A stretch of DNA of 64,000 bases from Planctomycetota bacterium (lineage in GTDB: Bacteria > Planctomycetota > SZUA-567 > H5-PLA8): contig JAOSKN010000001.1 in NCBI GenBank assembly GCA_027493525.1, positions 1,364,001-1,428,000 of the forward strand, in the 5' to 3' direction. The position numbers were made by a program, and so were the translations under genes. Under the pieces are notes generated by a model. It was not told the origin of the DNA and ran no database searches. It worked only from the letters and a program-made list of their open reading frames with translations. Numbering within the stretch: position 1 is the first letter of the stretch; the number at the start of each line of letters is the position of its first letter. Positions 1 through 8,892 of the stretch are shown one piece after another.

Positions 1-433
1 CAAAGGCCTTCATCCCGCACGCGGCGTCGCTCGGTCACGCTTTCGCGCATTGCCGAATATTCCGAACTGCAGCCACCCGTAGGTGTCCGGCCAGTGTCTC
101 AGTGCCGATGTGCCCGTTCAGCCTCTCAGCCCGGGTACCCGTCGTAGCCTTGGTGAGCCGTTACCTCACCAACAAGCTGGTAGGGAGTAGACCGATCCAA
201 GAGCGCGAGGCCCGAAGGTCCCCCGCTTTGACCCCAGATTCTGCAACCCGTGGTCTTATGGAGTATTAGCTCTCCTTTCGGAAAGTTATCCCCCTCTCAA
301 GGGTACGTCATCTACCCATTACTCACCCTTCCGCCGCTTTACTAGGGGACCGAAGCCCCCGTTCTCGCTCGACTTGCATGCCTCAACCACGCCGCCAACG
401 TTCGTTCTGAGCCAGGATCAAACCCTTCAATTG
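1..433 (-). rRNA. rrs: 16S ribosomal RNA, 5' part (runs off the left edge)
   Basis: On the minus strand the sequence reads GGGTTTGATCCTGGCTCAG near 405-425, the conserved start of bacterial 16S rRNA, followed by the GCATGCAAGTCGAGCG block and, further in, the universal ACTGAGACACTGGCC and CGACGCCGCGTGCGGGATG segments. The mature 5' end is placed near 433 by alignment with the E. coli start AAATTGAAGAGTTTGATC. The CAGAACGAACGTTGGCGGCG segment is of the planctomycete type. The rest of the gene, and any 23S or 5S genes, lie outside the window. Confidence 0.97.
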
Positions 434-615
434 AGTTTATCAATTTCCGGATTCGATCTTCAGCATCATTCACGTTGTCTGTCTACGTGAACGTGCTCGA
501 TGACAATGGTCACAAACCGTCTCTCATCGACCCACTCAACCCGTAAAGGCTGAATGGACCTCAAGACGGCTTGACCCACTTCAAGCTCTTCAGAGCGTGC
601 TGACTGCCTATGAAC

Positions 616-628
616 TTGTCAAAGAGCA
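616..628 (-). promoter_or_regulatory. boxA-like antitermination site in the rRNA leader
   Basis: The minus strand reads TGCTCTTTGACAA, one base from the E. coli boxA core TGCTCTTTAACA. It lies about 180 nt upstream of the 16S 5' end and downstream of the predicted promoter, the expected place for the NusB/S10 binding site of an rRNA operon. Confidence 0.7.
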
Positions 629-743
629 TTCGAAATCTGATGACGAAAGCAGCCGCGCACTACTCCCTTATTGGCGAGGAGCGCCGACTCTTTTGTACCG
701 CTCGAATGAATGGCCCCTGCCTTTTCCGCAAAGGCCGGAACTC

Positions 744-772
744 TATATACTTTCCAATCCCTCTGGTGTCAA
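744..772 (-). promoter_or_regulatory. rRNA operon promoter (sigma-70 type)
   Basis: On the minus strand a perfect -35 TTGACA (767-772) is followed after 17 bp by TATATA (744-749). The predicted start is near 737, giving a leader of about 300 nt that contains boxA. A second, weaker candidate lies upstream: TTGAAG (844-849), 16 bp, TAAGAT (822-827). Apart from these signals nothing coding is supported between 434 and 950. Confidence 0.7.
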
Positions 773-953
773 GCCGTTCAGCCCTTGGACTTCATCTAAT
801 CATCTTCTTGCAAGTACCATCATCTTAATAAGATGCACGCGTGCTTCAAAAATATCTTAAATTAAACGCCCGCATTCTCCGCCGCGCTATTTATGACCCG
901 CCGGTCTCGTTTTCCAGCCGCCTCGTTCTTGTAAATACTTTCCAGTGCAATCC

Positions 954-982
954 TTGACGATCCCAAATTGGTTGGGTACAGT
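954..982 (+). promoter_or_regulatory. Promoter of the Phd-type antitoxin gene
   Basis: TTGACG (954-959), a 17-bp spacer and TACAGT (977-982) form a good sigma-70-like promoter about 90 bp upstream of the antitoxin start codon. The intervening leader contains the palindrome AGCATGCT near 1041, a possible autoregulatory operator; Phd/YefM proteins commonly bind such palindromes, but this is inference. Confidence 0.55.
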
Positions 983-1074
983 GCAGATGTCGACTGGCTT
1001 GGATCGGAGATCCTCTTCTAATCGCGAACGCCTGCACTTGAGCATGCTGTGGGCGATGCTATGGAGGCCTTTTT

Positions 1075-1341
1075 ATGAGCGCCCGATTTGTCGTCGTCTC
1101 GGAACTGCAAGCTCGTACCAATACTCTACTTAAAGAAGTCCAAAACACCGGCGAACCCTGCTATATTACCCAGGATGGAAAGGCCACCGCGGTCCTGATC
1201 GACATCAATCGCTACAACGCCCTCATGGACCTGGTGGAAGAGTCCGAGTCCCCACGCCAGCGCGACGAAGGCGAAGAAACGCGCAAGCAGGCCAGCGTCC
1301 GCGTGATCCTGAAGGATTCCCGGCGTTACTCGCGCGCTTAG
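1075..1341 (+). CDS. Phd/YefM-family antitoxin-like protein without an adjacent toxin
   Basis: An 88-residue protein beginning MSARFVVVSELQARTNTLL, with the N-terminal Phd/YefM layout: a beta strand, then a helix with conserved spacing, then ITQDGKATAVLIDINRYNAL, which matches the family pattern of 'G.p.aVl.s..ey..l'. In type II toxin-antitoxin modules this domain dimerises, binds its own operator and neutralises a RelE/Doc toxin through its C-terminal tail. GGAGG at about 1061-1065 fits the ATG. No toxin-sized frame follows: the next 240 bp are non-coding and the next gene is unrelated. The basic tail KDSRRYSRA is short. It may be an orphan antitoxin or a stand-alone regulator. Confidence 0.8.
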   Translation: MSARFVVVSELQARTNTLLKEVQNTGEPCYITQDGKATAVLIDINRYNALMDLVEESESPRQRDEGEETRKQASVRVILKDSRRYSRA

Positions 1342-1411
1342 TGCTCCGCCACGTTTCATTTTGTGGGTTTCGGCAGGTCTTTTGTCTGTGTCCTGCGTTG
1401 CGCTCCAGTAA

Positions 1412-1430
1412 TCGTATCTTCTTGATACGA
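1412..1430. repeat. Perfect 7-bp inverted repeat between antitoxin and lipoprotein genes
   Basis: TCGTATC, a 5-nt loop, then GATACGA. There is no T-run after it on either strand, so it is more like an operator or weak stem-loop than an intrinsic terminator. It sits in the non-coding stretch 1342-1579. Confidence 0.4.
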
Positions 1431-1579
1431 AGCCCTTTCGCGCGCCTTGGCCACGGCCAAAACTCCTCGCCGCCACCCACAAAAGCAAACGTGTCAGACC
1501 ACTAGAGCTGACCCCTTTCAAACCAGATGCGTGACTCCGATCCGTCGGCTATCGTTACGACGGAAGGGGAGATGGTCTC

Positions 1580-3889
1580 ATGCGTTGCTTGCGATTTGCC
1601 GTCCTGCCTTTTCTTGTTCTTCTATGCGGTTGCCAGGAGTTCCAGGGCCCGGTCTGGTCGCCGGACGGCGAGTACATCGCCTACACCACCTACGAACGCC
1701 CGCAGAAATCGGGCGAGCCCGTGGACACGGCGGTTTACTCGGTGGACGTGCGCGTGGAGGACAGCGAGGCGCTGCTGATCTCGCGGGACGCGGCGTTCCC
1801 GCGCTGGGTGCCCGACGGCCCGACGCTGTACTTTGCCGGCGAGCGGAACAAGCAGGGCTTCTTCGCCTCAATCTGCAGGCACCGCCCGGGCGAGGCGCCG
1901 CCGGACGCCCTGCAATACGTCACCGTCCTCGACAAGCTGCGCCTGACGGGCTTTCAGATGGCCGTGGACGGTTCGGTTGCGCTGCTGGCCCAGGGCCGCA
2001 GCTTCAAGCCGGGCGAGCCGCAGAAGGTCGAACTCTGGTATCCGGCCAAGAACGAGCGGGTGAACCTCACGCAGAAGGGCTTGGGCGAGGTCTATTCGCC
2101 GGCGCTCTCGCCGAGCGGGAAGATTCTGGCCTTCGGAGCGTCGGACAAGCGGGTGCTCGAGGGCAAGCCGTACGTGGCCGCGCTGGAACTCGACCGCCCC
2201 GAATTGAAGCCGGAGATCCTCTTTCCCACCGCGCAGTACGGCGAACCCAGCGCGACCACGTACGTCGTCCACGCCTTTCCCGACAGCCTGCGCTTCTTTT
2301 TCTACGCGCCGGGCAGCGACGCCGTGTGGACGGTGCTCTTCGACGGCACGCAGCTCCAGCGGTACTCGCTGCCCAAGGGCTTTTCGAGCCCGCTGATGGT
2401 TTCGATCCGCGAGGACGGCCGCAGCGCGACGTTGACGCTTTCGCGCCCCACGCGCGAGAACGTGGAGTACCACGTGTACGAGCTCGATTTCCGAAAGAGT
2501 AAGCTGAACAAGCTGGACGGGGACTCGGCGGAACTGCTGGGCGGGCACGCGCTGGACCCGATGACGGTGCGGCGGCGGGCGCCGGAGCGCTGGGCCTGGC
2601 TCTCGGCGGGCGGCCTGGCGGTGGGGGTGGCGGGGAAGGCGCGCTATTTCCCGAAGAGTTCCGAGCAGGCGGTGGCGGCCTCGGGGTTCCTGCTCGCGCA
2701 GGGGGACGCGGCGCGGGCGTTGCAGTATGCGCTGAAGGCCCGCGACTACAAGCCGGCCCCGGCCGATCCGGGCGTCCTGGACCGCACGGAAGCGCGTGCG
2801 TACCTGGCCAGCGGGGACGGCGTGCGCGCCTCGGAGGCGTTCGAGCGCGCCATCCTGCTCCATCCGGTCACCCCCGACGGCCTGCGCTTCATCTTCCCTC
2901 CGGATCGCGGGCTGCCGCAGCAGGCCGGCGCGGACGCCGAAGTCCTGGTCAAGGAGATGGAGGCCTACGCGGCGGCCAACGAGAAGGACGTGCTGCTGAT
3001 CAAGCTGCGCGAGGCCCTGCTGGCGCGGGTCAAGGGGGACGGCGCGGCGGCGCTGGCGGCCTACCAAGCCGCGCAGAACGTGGCGCCCGACGAGGCCCTG
3101 GCCGGCGGGATCCGCTTCCTTAACGCGATGACCTATTTCGAGTCCGGCGACATGGTCCACGCCGGCGAGTCCTTCGAGATCGCCGCGCGGGTCAAGGTTT
3201 TCCCGCAACGCGACTACGCGGCGGGCCTGGCCGCGATCTGTTTCGCCCTCGATGGGCGGCCCGACAGCGCGCAGCGCGCCAACGCGGCCCTCGCCATGGC
3301 CCGGGACCTCAAGTCCCCGCTCGCCGACGACCTCCAGAAGCTGACGCGCGAACTGGGCGGGCGGCCCTTCAAGTCCCAGCGCCTCAGCAACGAGCAGAAA
3401 TCCCCGGATAAGGCGATGCGTTCCTGGGTCGACATCACGGAGTACCTGGTCCCGCAGGCCTTCCTGCAGCCGCGGCGGCTGCTCACCCCGGCCGGCGAAT
3501 ACGACGCGCGCCGCCTGTGCGTGGCGCTCGTCACCTCCTCGTCCATCCAGGTGGCCGGCCTGCCCGAAGGCACGCAGACGCTGCTGCGCCTGCCCTGCCC
3601 GATCAGCGTGCCGATCTTCTCGCCCGGCAACGACCTGCTGGCCTTCCGCGCGGAGGGCGAGGTCTTCCCGCTGCCCGACCAGTTCTGCGAGGTGTACGTG
3701 ATCGACCTGCGCGGGAACATCCTGCTGGGCGACGCCCGCGCGGCGCTCAACGGGGACCTGCGCCGGCGCGAAGTGATCGAGAACGTATCGTGGAGCAATC
3801 CGCGCGAGCTGCATCTGAAAGGCGCCTATATCGACGCCTTCGGCAATCAGACCCGCCTGGACAAAACGCAGGCCCTGGGCGGGAAGTAG
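1580..3889 (+). CDS. TolB-like beta-propeller lipoprotein with TPR-like middle region
   Basis: A 769-residue protein. Residues 1-18 form a lipoprotein signal (MRCLRFAVLPFLVLLCGC), with Cys18 as the likely lipidated residue, so it should sit in an envelope membrane. Residues 20-290 contain repeated propeller blades of TolB/WD40-like type, for example VWSPDGEYIAYTTYE and LSPSGKILAFGASD. Residues about 345-600 are helical and alanine-rich, resembling TPRs, and the C-terminal part returns to propeller-like segments (FSPGNDLLAFRAEGE). GGGGAG about 9 nt upstream supports the ATG. The substrate or partner is unknown. The gene stands alone and converges with the DUF309 gene. Confidence 0.75.
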   Translation: MRCLRFAVLPFLVLLCGCQEFQGPVWSPDGEYIAYTTYERPQKSGEPVDTAVYSVDVRVEDSEALLISRDAAFPRWVPDGPTLYFAGERNKQGFFASICRHRPGEAPPDALQYVTVLDKLRLTGFQMAVDGSVALLAQGRSFKPGEPQKVELWYPAKNERVNLTQKGLGEVYSPALSPSGKILAFGASDKRVLEGKPYVAALELDRPELKPEILFPTAQYGEPSATTYVVHAFPDSLRFFFYAPGSDAVWTVLFDGTQLQRYSLPKGFSSPLMVSIREDGRSATLTLSRPTRENVEYHVYELDFRKSKLNKLDGDSAELLGGHALDPMTVRRRAPERWAWLSAGGLAVGVAGKARYFPKSSEQAVAASGFLLAQGDAARALQYALKARDYKPAPADPGVLDRTEARAYLASGDGVRASEAFERAILLHPVTPDGLRFIFPPDRGLPQQAGADAEVLVKEMEAYAAANEKDVLLIKLREALLARVKGDGAAALAAYQAAQNVAPDEALAGGIRFLNAMTYFESGDMVHAGESFEIAARVKVFPQRDYAAGLAAICFALDGRPDSAQRANAALAMARDLKSPLADDLQKLTRELGGRPFKSQRLSNEQKSPDKAMRSWVDITEYLVPQAFLQPRRLLTPAGEYDARRLCVALVTSSSIQVAGLPEGTQTLLRLPCPISVPIFSPGNDLLAFRAEGEVFPLPDQFCEVYVIDLRGNILLGDARAALNGDLRRREVIENVSWSNPRELHLKGAYIDAFGNQTRLDKTQALGGK

Positions 3890-3919
3890 GCCGGCGGCAG
3901 CCGGTTTCGGGACGCACGC

Positions 3920-4387
3920 TCAGGAATCTTCGTCCTCTTCCACGTGCCGGCCCAGCACCAGCAGTTCGCGCTCGCCGACGGCCAGCGGCTCGAATCCCTC
4001 GACCTCGAGCTTCGGGGTCGCGACCTCGGCGAACGGCGTGAGCGCTTTGTCGGGCGCCTCGCGGTACGGCGCCGCCAGCGCGTCCATATCGGCGACGAGC
4101 CGCTTCAGGTTCAAGCCCATGTACCGCTCGGCGGGGATGGACTCGGCCTTCTGCTTGAAGGTCCGCTGGAGCGAGAGCACGCCTTTGCGATTCCCGTTTT
4201 CCCAGTGCACGAAGCAGACGGCGGCGTGGATCAGGGCCTGGAAGTGGGTCTTGGGCGTGCCGATGGACTCCAACCAGAGCGCCTCGAGGATTTCGTGGCA
4301 CTCGAAGAAGTGCCGGCGGTCGAAGAGCCAGACGCCTTTCGCATAGGCTTCGGGGTACGGGGGTTCGGGTTCGCCGTAGAGGGGCAT
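3920..4387 (-). CDS. DUF309 domain protein
   Basis: A 155-residue protein whose residues about 10-75 match the DUF309 pattern: GVWLFDRRHFFECHEILEAL followed by W and LQALIHAAV-type helices. The conserved FFECHE segment has acidic and histidine residues suggesting a metal or small-molecule site, but no biochemical function is established for the family. The acidic tail EEDEDS is notable. The start lies 6 bp after the stop of the upstream membrane-protein gene on the same strand, so the two are probably cotranscribed. Confidence 0.75.
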   Translation of the reverse strand: MPLYGEPEPPYPEAYAKGVWLFDRRHFFECHEILEALWLESIGTPKTHFQALIHAAVCFVHWENGNRKGVLSLQRTFKQKAESIPAERYMGLNLKRLVADMDALAAPYREAPDKALTPFAEVATPKLEVEGFEPLAVGERELLVLGRHVEEDEDS

Positions 4388-4393
4388 GCGGGC

Positions 4394-5152
4394 TCAGGGT
4401 TCGTCGTCGGGGCGTTCGGCATCCGGCCGCGGGTCGGCCAGCAGGGACGGCTCGGGGGCGCGCCCGTCCCCGGCTTCGGCCTCGACGAAGCCCGGGCGCT
4501 GGACGTCGTCGCCGCGCGTCGCCTCGAGCAGGCAGAGCAGTTGGAGCCTGAAGAGCACGTAATTGGCGGCGACGAAAGCCAGCACGAGGATCGCGCCGTC
4601 GGGCAGCGCGTCGAAGACCGAATCGAGCATGCCGTAGACGACCAGGCCCGAGAGCGCGGCCATCACGCCGGCGACGGTCCCCAGGAGCAGGCGCATCAGG
4701 AAGCCGCGGGGCCGGTCGCGCTGGAAGAGCATCGTCAGCGCCAGCGGCCCGGAGCCCACCAGCACCGGCGCAAGGACCAGCAGCGCGGGCACGAGGATGC
4801 GGTGCTCGAGGTCCGCCTCGCCGCCGGCGGGATCGGCGAGCAGCGCCGGCAGGCCGACGCCCACCAGCCCGATCAGGAAGCCGCCGATGCACGCCAGGAT
4901 CGACCCGGCGAGGTTGCGGTTGACCAGCGAGAGCAGGTAGGCGTCGAGCGCGCCGAGGGAACAGATGCCCACGGCCAGCGCGGGCGTGCGCGGATCGGCG
5001 TAGGCGACCAGCAGGGCCAGCAGCCCCGCCGTCGCCCCGCCCGCGAGGCCCGCCCAGTGCTTGAAACCGGCGAAGGGCAGCTTCGGCCCGCCCGGAGCCT
5101 CCGGCAAGGGCGCGGCCAAGGCGGCGGGCGCGAGTTCGTCGGCGGCGCTCAT
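4394..5152 (-). CDS. Polytopic membrane protein of unknown function
   Basis: A 252-residue protein with about six hydrophobic segments between residues 35 and 210 (e.g. AGLLALLVAYA, ILACIGGFLIGLVGVGLP, ILVPALLVLAPVLVG) and an acidic, proline-rich cytoplasmic-type tail from about 215. I do not recognise a family. It is divergently oriented from the metal-transport cassette starting at 5223 and immediately precedes the DUF309 gene, so it is likely in a two-gene operon with it. Confidence 0.6.
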   Translation of the reverse strand: MSAADELAPAALAAPLPEAPGGPKLPFAGFKHWAGLAGGATAGLLALLVAYADPRTPALAVGICSLGALDAYLLSLVNRNLAGSILACIGGFLIGLVGVGLPALLADPAGGEADLEHRILVPALLVLAPVLVGSGPLALTMLFQRDRPRGFLMRLLLGTVAGVMAALSGLVVYGMLDSVFDALPDGAILVLAFVAANYVLFRLQLLCLLEATRGDDVQRPGFVEAEAGDGRAPEPSLLADPRPDAERPDDEP

Positions 5153-5222
5153 GCCCGGATTCTATCTTAGCCGCGCGCATTCCGCGATAGCGACGCTCTT
5201 GGGCTGGGCGTATCTTCTTCCC

Positions 5223-7055
5223 ATGCGCGCCGGACCGCTTGCCCTCCGCCGCCCGATCCTCCGCGCGCTGGCGCTCGCGCTGGCGGCGCCGCTGCTCTGC
5301 TCCCCGGCCTCGGCGCACCCGATCTCGCTGACCTTCGTCGAACTCCAGGTCTTCCCCGACCGCCTGGAGCTGAAGGTGAAGGTCCCGGCCGAGGAGTTTT
5401 ACCTGCTCCACGTCGGCCGGCTGAAGGAAGGCAAGCTGAACGAGGCCGAGTTCATCGAAGGCCGCGACAAGCACAAAGCGTACCTGCTCGAGCACCTCAA
5501 CCTGCTCACCCCCGAAGGCGCGGCGCTGAAGGGCGAACTGCTCGAGGTCGAACACGATCCGTTTCCCGAGAAAGGCCTGCCCTTCGGCCGCATGATGAGC
5601 CTCTCCGTCGAGTACACGCTCCGCTACCCGCTGGCCGGGCCGCCCACGGGCCTGACCTTTCAGCAGGAGATCGCCAAGGAGTCGGCGCTGCCGTCGATCG
5701 TGGAGCTGACGGTGCGGCAGCAGGGCTTCGGCTGGTCGGACGCGCTCTCGATCGGCAAGGAGAAGTTCGCCACGTTCGGCTTCGACTGGACGGGCAAGCC
5801 GCCCTCGTACCAGAAGACGCGGCCCAAGTCTCCGCCCAACGAACAGGCGGGGCTGGCCGAGGAGTTCGGCGCGCTCGACGGAGTCTACAGCTTCGTCTAC
5901 CTGGAGCATTACCAGCTCCGGCACGAATTGCTCGTGCCGCTGTACCTGCTCGAGCGTTTCCACGAGATCCCGCGCGAAAGCTCCGGGGCGCTGCGGGTGG
6001 CCGAACAGGCCGCCGCCCGGCCGGCGTTGGAGGCGTTCCTGAAAGCGCATTTCCAGGCGCAACTCAACGGCCTGAAGACGACGCCGCGAATCGACAAACT
6101 CGAGTTCGTCAGCTTCCGCTTCGAGGACCTCGCGAACCTTGGCCAGCCGCAGGACCTGGCGGCGCCCCTGGCGCGGCTGAGCGTCGCGCTGAGCTACGGC
6201 GCGAAGGAGGGCCTGCGGGAGGCGCGGCTGAGCTGGGACCTCTTCGACGAGAAGCTGAAGGAAGTCCTGGTGCAGGCGCTGGACGGAGACGAGATTGCCG
6301 CGCACCGGCTGAGCGCGTCCGAGCCGGAGTTCGTCTGGCGCGCGCCGGGCGGGCGCGAGCTGCGCGGGATCGACGAGGTCGCGACGCCTCCGCCGCCCGT
6401 CTGGAACCTGCCCATGCTCACGCTCGCCGCGGGGTTCGTGCTGCTGGTCCTGGCGCCGGCGGTCCGGCGCAATCGCCCGCGCTGGGGCCGGCCCGCGCTG
6501 GGGCTCCTCCTGGGGCTGGCGCTGGCGGGGCTGCTGCCGTTCGGCTGGTTCAGCTATCCGTCGCCGTTCGCGCCCCGCGCCGCGAGGCCCGGCGCCGAGG
6601 CCGCCCGCGCGGTCTTCGCCGCGTTGCACGCGAACCTGTACCGCGCCTTCGATTACCGCGACGAGAGCGACGTCTACGACGCGCTGGCCAAGAGCGTCTC
6701 CGGGGAATTGCTGGCCGAGCTGTACATGCAGGTCAACGAGAGCCTGACCATGCAGGAGCAGGGCGGCGCGCGCACGAAGATCCGCCGCGTGGACCTGCGC
6801 GCGGCCGAAGTCGAGGACCCGCCGGCGGAGGCGCCCGCGGGCGCTTTCGCCGTGCGCGCGGACTGGACCGTCGCAGGCAGCGTCGAACACTGGGGGCACG
6901 TCCACGAGCGCACCAACCGCTACGCGGCGCGTTTCCAGGTCGAGCCGCGGGAGGGCCGCTGGAAGATCACCGCGCTGAATCTGCTCGACCAGGAGCGGCT
7001 CGCCTACGAGACCCGCCTGCGCCTGGCCGCGCCCAAGCAGGAGGCGCCGAAGTGA
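5223..7055 (+). CDS. Exported membrane-anchored protein heading a metal ABC cassette (HupE-like N-terminus)
   Basis: The ATG at 5223 is chosen because it is directly followed by a signal peptide (residues 1-29, ending PASAHP); the open frame upstream lacks such features. The N-terminal domain (from AHPISLTFVELQVFPDRLEL) resembles the periplasmic head of HupE/UreJ-type proteins, an inference by eye. Two hydrophobic segments around residues 400-455 span the membrane, and the C-terminal 150 residues look like a small NTF2-like domain. Total 610 residues. The stop overlaps the next gene's GTG start (GTGA), as throughout this four-gene unit, which points to translational coupling and a shared role with the ABC transporter. 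Confidence 0.65.
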   Translation: MRAGPLALRRPILRALALALAAPLLCSPASAHPISLTFVELQVFPDRLELKVKVPAEEFYLLHVGRLKEGKLNEAEFIEGRDKHKAYLLEHLNLLTPEGAALKGELLEVEHDPFPEKGLPFGRMMSLSVEYTLRYPLAGPPTGLTFQQEIAKESALPSIVELTVRQQGFGWSDALSIGKEKFATFGFDWTGKPPSYQKTRPKSPPNEQAGLAEEFGALDGVYSFVYLEHYQLRHELLVPLYLLERFHEIPRESSGALRVAEQAAARPALEAFLKAHFQAQLNGLKTTPRIDKLEFVSFRFEDLANLGQPQDLAAPLARLSVALSYGAKEGLREARLSWDLFDEKLKEVLVQALDGDEIAAHRLSASEPEFVWRAPGGRELRGIDEVATPPPPVWNLPMLTLAAGFVLLVLAPAVRRNRPRWGRPALGLLLGLALAGLLPFGWFSYPSPFAPRAARPGAEAARAVFAALHANLYRAFDYRDESDVYDALAKSVSGELLAELYMQVNESLTMQEQGGARTKIRRVDLRAAEVEDPPAEAPAGAFAVRADWTVAGSVEHWGHVHERTNRYAARFQVEPREGRWKITALNLLDQERLAYETRLRLAAPKQEAPK

Positions 7056-7720
7056 TCCGCCTGGAGCAGGTGCGCTTCCGTTACGACGAGAGCCCCTACG
7101 AGCTGCGCGTGCCGGCGCTGGCCATCGAGGCCGGCGAGAAGGTCGCGATCGTCGCGCCCAGCGGCGCGGGGAAGACCACGCTGCTGCACCTGATCGCGGG
7201 AATCCTCGTCCCGCAAGCCGGAAGCGTGCGCGTGAACGGGATCGAACTGAGCGCCCTGGGCGACGCCGCGCGCCGCGACTTCCGCTGCGAACACGTCGGG
7301 CTGGTCTTCCAGACCTTCGAGCTGCTGGAGTACCTCGACGTCGCGGAGAACATCCGGCTCCCCTACCTGGTCAACCGGCGGCTCCGGGCGAAAGATCCGG
7401 GCGAGGCGGCGGTGCGCGAACTGGCCGCGCAGGCCGGCCTGGGCGAGAAGCTGCGCCGGGGCGTGGAGCGGCTCTCGCAGGGCGAAAGGCAGCGCGTGGC
7501 GCTCTGCCGCGCGCTGATCGCGCGCCCCGCGCTGCTGCTGGCCGACGAGCCCACGGGGAGCCTGGACCCGGCGACGGGCCGCGTCGCGCTGGACCTGCTG
7601 CTCGAGCTGGCGCGCGTTCACCGCAGTACGCTGGTCGCCGTGACCCACGACCGCGGGTTGCTGGGCGCCTTCGACCGGACCGTGGACCTGGCCGAACTCA
7701 GCGCGCGGGGGCCGGCCTGA
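7052..7720 (+). CDS. ABC transporter ATP-binding protein, MacB/LolD type
   Basis: A 222-residue ATPase with Walker A APSGAGKTT (35-43), Q-loop VFQTFELL (about 86-93), signature LSQGE (141-145), Walker B LLLADEP (161-167) and H-loop His199. The short length and ADEPTGSLD stretch are typical of the LolD/MacB/FtsE group that drives FtsX-fold permeases rather than metal-import ZnuC. The GTG start overlaps the preceding stop by 4 nt and the stop shares one base with the permease start, so it is strictly coupled to its neighbours. Confidence 0.92.
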   Translation: MIRLEQVRFRYDESPYELRVPALAIEAGEKVAIVAPSGAGKTTLLHLIAGILVPQAGSVRVNGIELSALGDAARRDFRCEHVGLVFQTFELLEYLDVAENIRLPYLVNRRLRAKDPGEAAVRELAAQAGLGEKLRRGVERLSQGERQRVALCRALIARPALLLADEPTGSLDPATGRVALDLLLELARVHRSTLVAVTHDRGLLGAFDRTVDLAELSARGPA

Positions 7721-8892
7721 TGGGCGTGCTGCGGCTGGCCTGGCGTTACGTCGCATACCAGCGCCTGAAGACGGCGCTGCTGGTCGCGAGCCTCGCGCTG
7801 ACGGTCTTCCTGCCGCTGGCGGTGCGGGCGCTGGTGAACGGCTATTCGGAGCGGCTGCTGGCGCGCGCGCGGGCGACGCCCCTGGCGGCCGGCGCGCGCG
7901 GCAGCCGCTACGACCTGATCCTACACGCGCTCTACTTCCGCGGCGCCGTGCCGCGCGCGATGCCGCTGCGGGACGTGAAGGCCCTCGAGGCGCAGGGGCT
8001 CGGCGCCGCGATCCCGCTGCACGCTCGGTTCAAGGCCCAGGGATTCCCGGTGGTCGGGACGAGCCTGGAATACTTCGAGTTCCGCGGGTTGCGCCCGGCC
8101 GCCGGGCGGCTGCCGCTGCGCCTGGGCGATTGCGTCGCCGGCGCGGAAGCCGCGCGCGCGCTGGGCCTTCGGCCGGACGACCGCCTGCTCACCGATCCCG
8201 AGAACGTCCTCGACCTGGCCGGCGCCTACCCGCTGCGGATGCGCGTCACCGGCATCCTGGCCCCCAACGCCTCGCCCGACGACCGCGCGATCTTCGCCGA
8301 CCTGAAGACCGTCTGGCTGATCCAGGGCCTGGGCCACGGGCACCAGGACGTGGTCGAGGACGGGGACCCCGGCGTGATCCTCAAGCGCGAGGGCGGGACC
8401 GTCGTGGCCAACGCCGCGTTGCCGACCTGCGTGGAAGTGACCGACGCGAACCTCGCCTCGTTCCATTTCCACGGCGACCCGGAGGCCTTCCCGGTCTCGG
8501 CGGCGCTGCTGGTTCCGCCCGACGAGAAGTCCGGCGTGCTGCTGCGCGGGCGCTACGAAAAGCACGAGACCGTCCAGGTGCTCCCTCCGGAAGCCGTCGT
8601 CGAGGACCTGCTGGGGCTCGTGCTGCGCGTGAAGCGCTTCTTCGACGCGAACTTCGCGCTGGTCGCGCTGGCCATGGCGCTGCTGTTGGCGCTGGTCGTC
8701 TCGCTCTCGCTGCGGCTGCGCGCGCGGGAACGCGAGACGCTTTACAAACTGGGTTGTAGCCGCGGCACGGTCTTCGGTATGCTCGCCGGCGAACTGCTGC
8801 TCGTGGCCGCGATGAGCCTCGCGCTGGTCGCGCTCCTGGCCGCCGCCGGCGCGGCCTTTCAGGACGACTTGATGCGGATGCTGCTGCCGTGA
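7720..8892 (+). CDS. FtsX/MacB-like ABC transporter permease with only three visible membrane helices
   Basis: A 390-residue permease. TM1 covers about residues 18-40, followed by a periplasmic domain of about 270 residues of MacB style, then TM2 (about 318-341), a cytoplasmic loop with RERETLYKLGCSRG (the FtsX-family coupling segment) and TM3 (about 355-378). The protein stops about 12 residues later, so the usual fourth helix is missing. The next gene starts at or just after the stop (GTGA overlap). It presumably works with the ATPase at 7052 and the ZnuA-like lipoprotein at 8889. Confidence 0.85.
   Translation: MGVLRLAWRYVAYQRLKTALLVASLALTVFLPLAVRALVNGYSERLLARARATPLAAGARGSRYDLILHALYFRGAVPRAMPLRDVKALEAQGLGAAIPLHARFKAQGFPVVGTSLEYFEFRGLRPAAGRLPLRLGDCVAGAEAARALGLRPDDRLLTDPENVLDLAGAYPLRMRVTGILAPNASPDDRAIFADLKTVWLIQGLGHGHQDVVEDGDPGVILKREGGTVVANAALPTCVEVTDANLASFHFHGDPEAFPVSAALLVPPDEKSGVLLRGRYEKHETVQVLPPEAVVEDLLGLVLRVKRFFDANFALVALAMALLLALVVSLSLRLRARERETLYKLGCSRGTVFGMLAGELLLVAAMSLALVALLAAAGAAFQDDLMRMLLP

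Noticed and set aside
945..1133. 62-codon open frame overlapping the antitoxin start
   Set aside because: Overlaps the antitoxin promoter and start; no ribosome-binding site or family.
1868..3814. 648-codon open frame antisense to the lipoprotein gene
   Set aside because: Shadow of a GC-rich gene: rich in Arg/Gln/Ala and lacking any domain, fully antisense to a clear lipoprotein.
3747..6905. 1052-codon minus-strand open frame
   Set aside because: Runs antisense or out of frame across several well-supported genes (DUF309, membrane protein, metal cassette), so it cannot be real.
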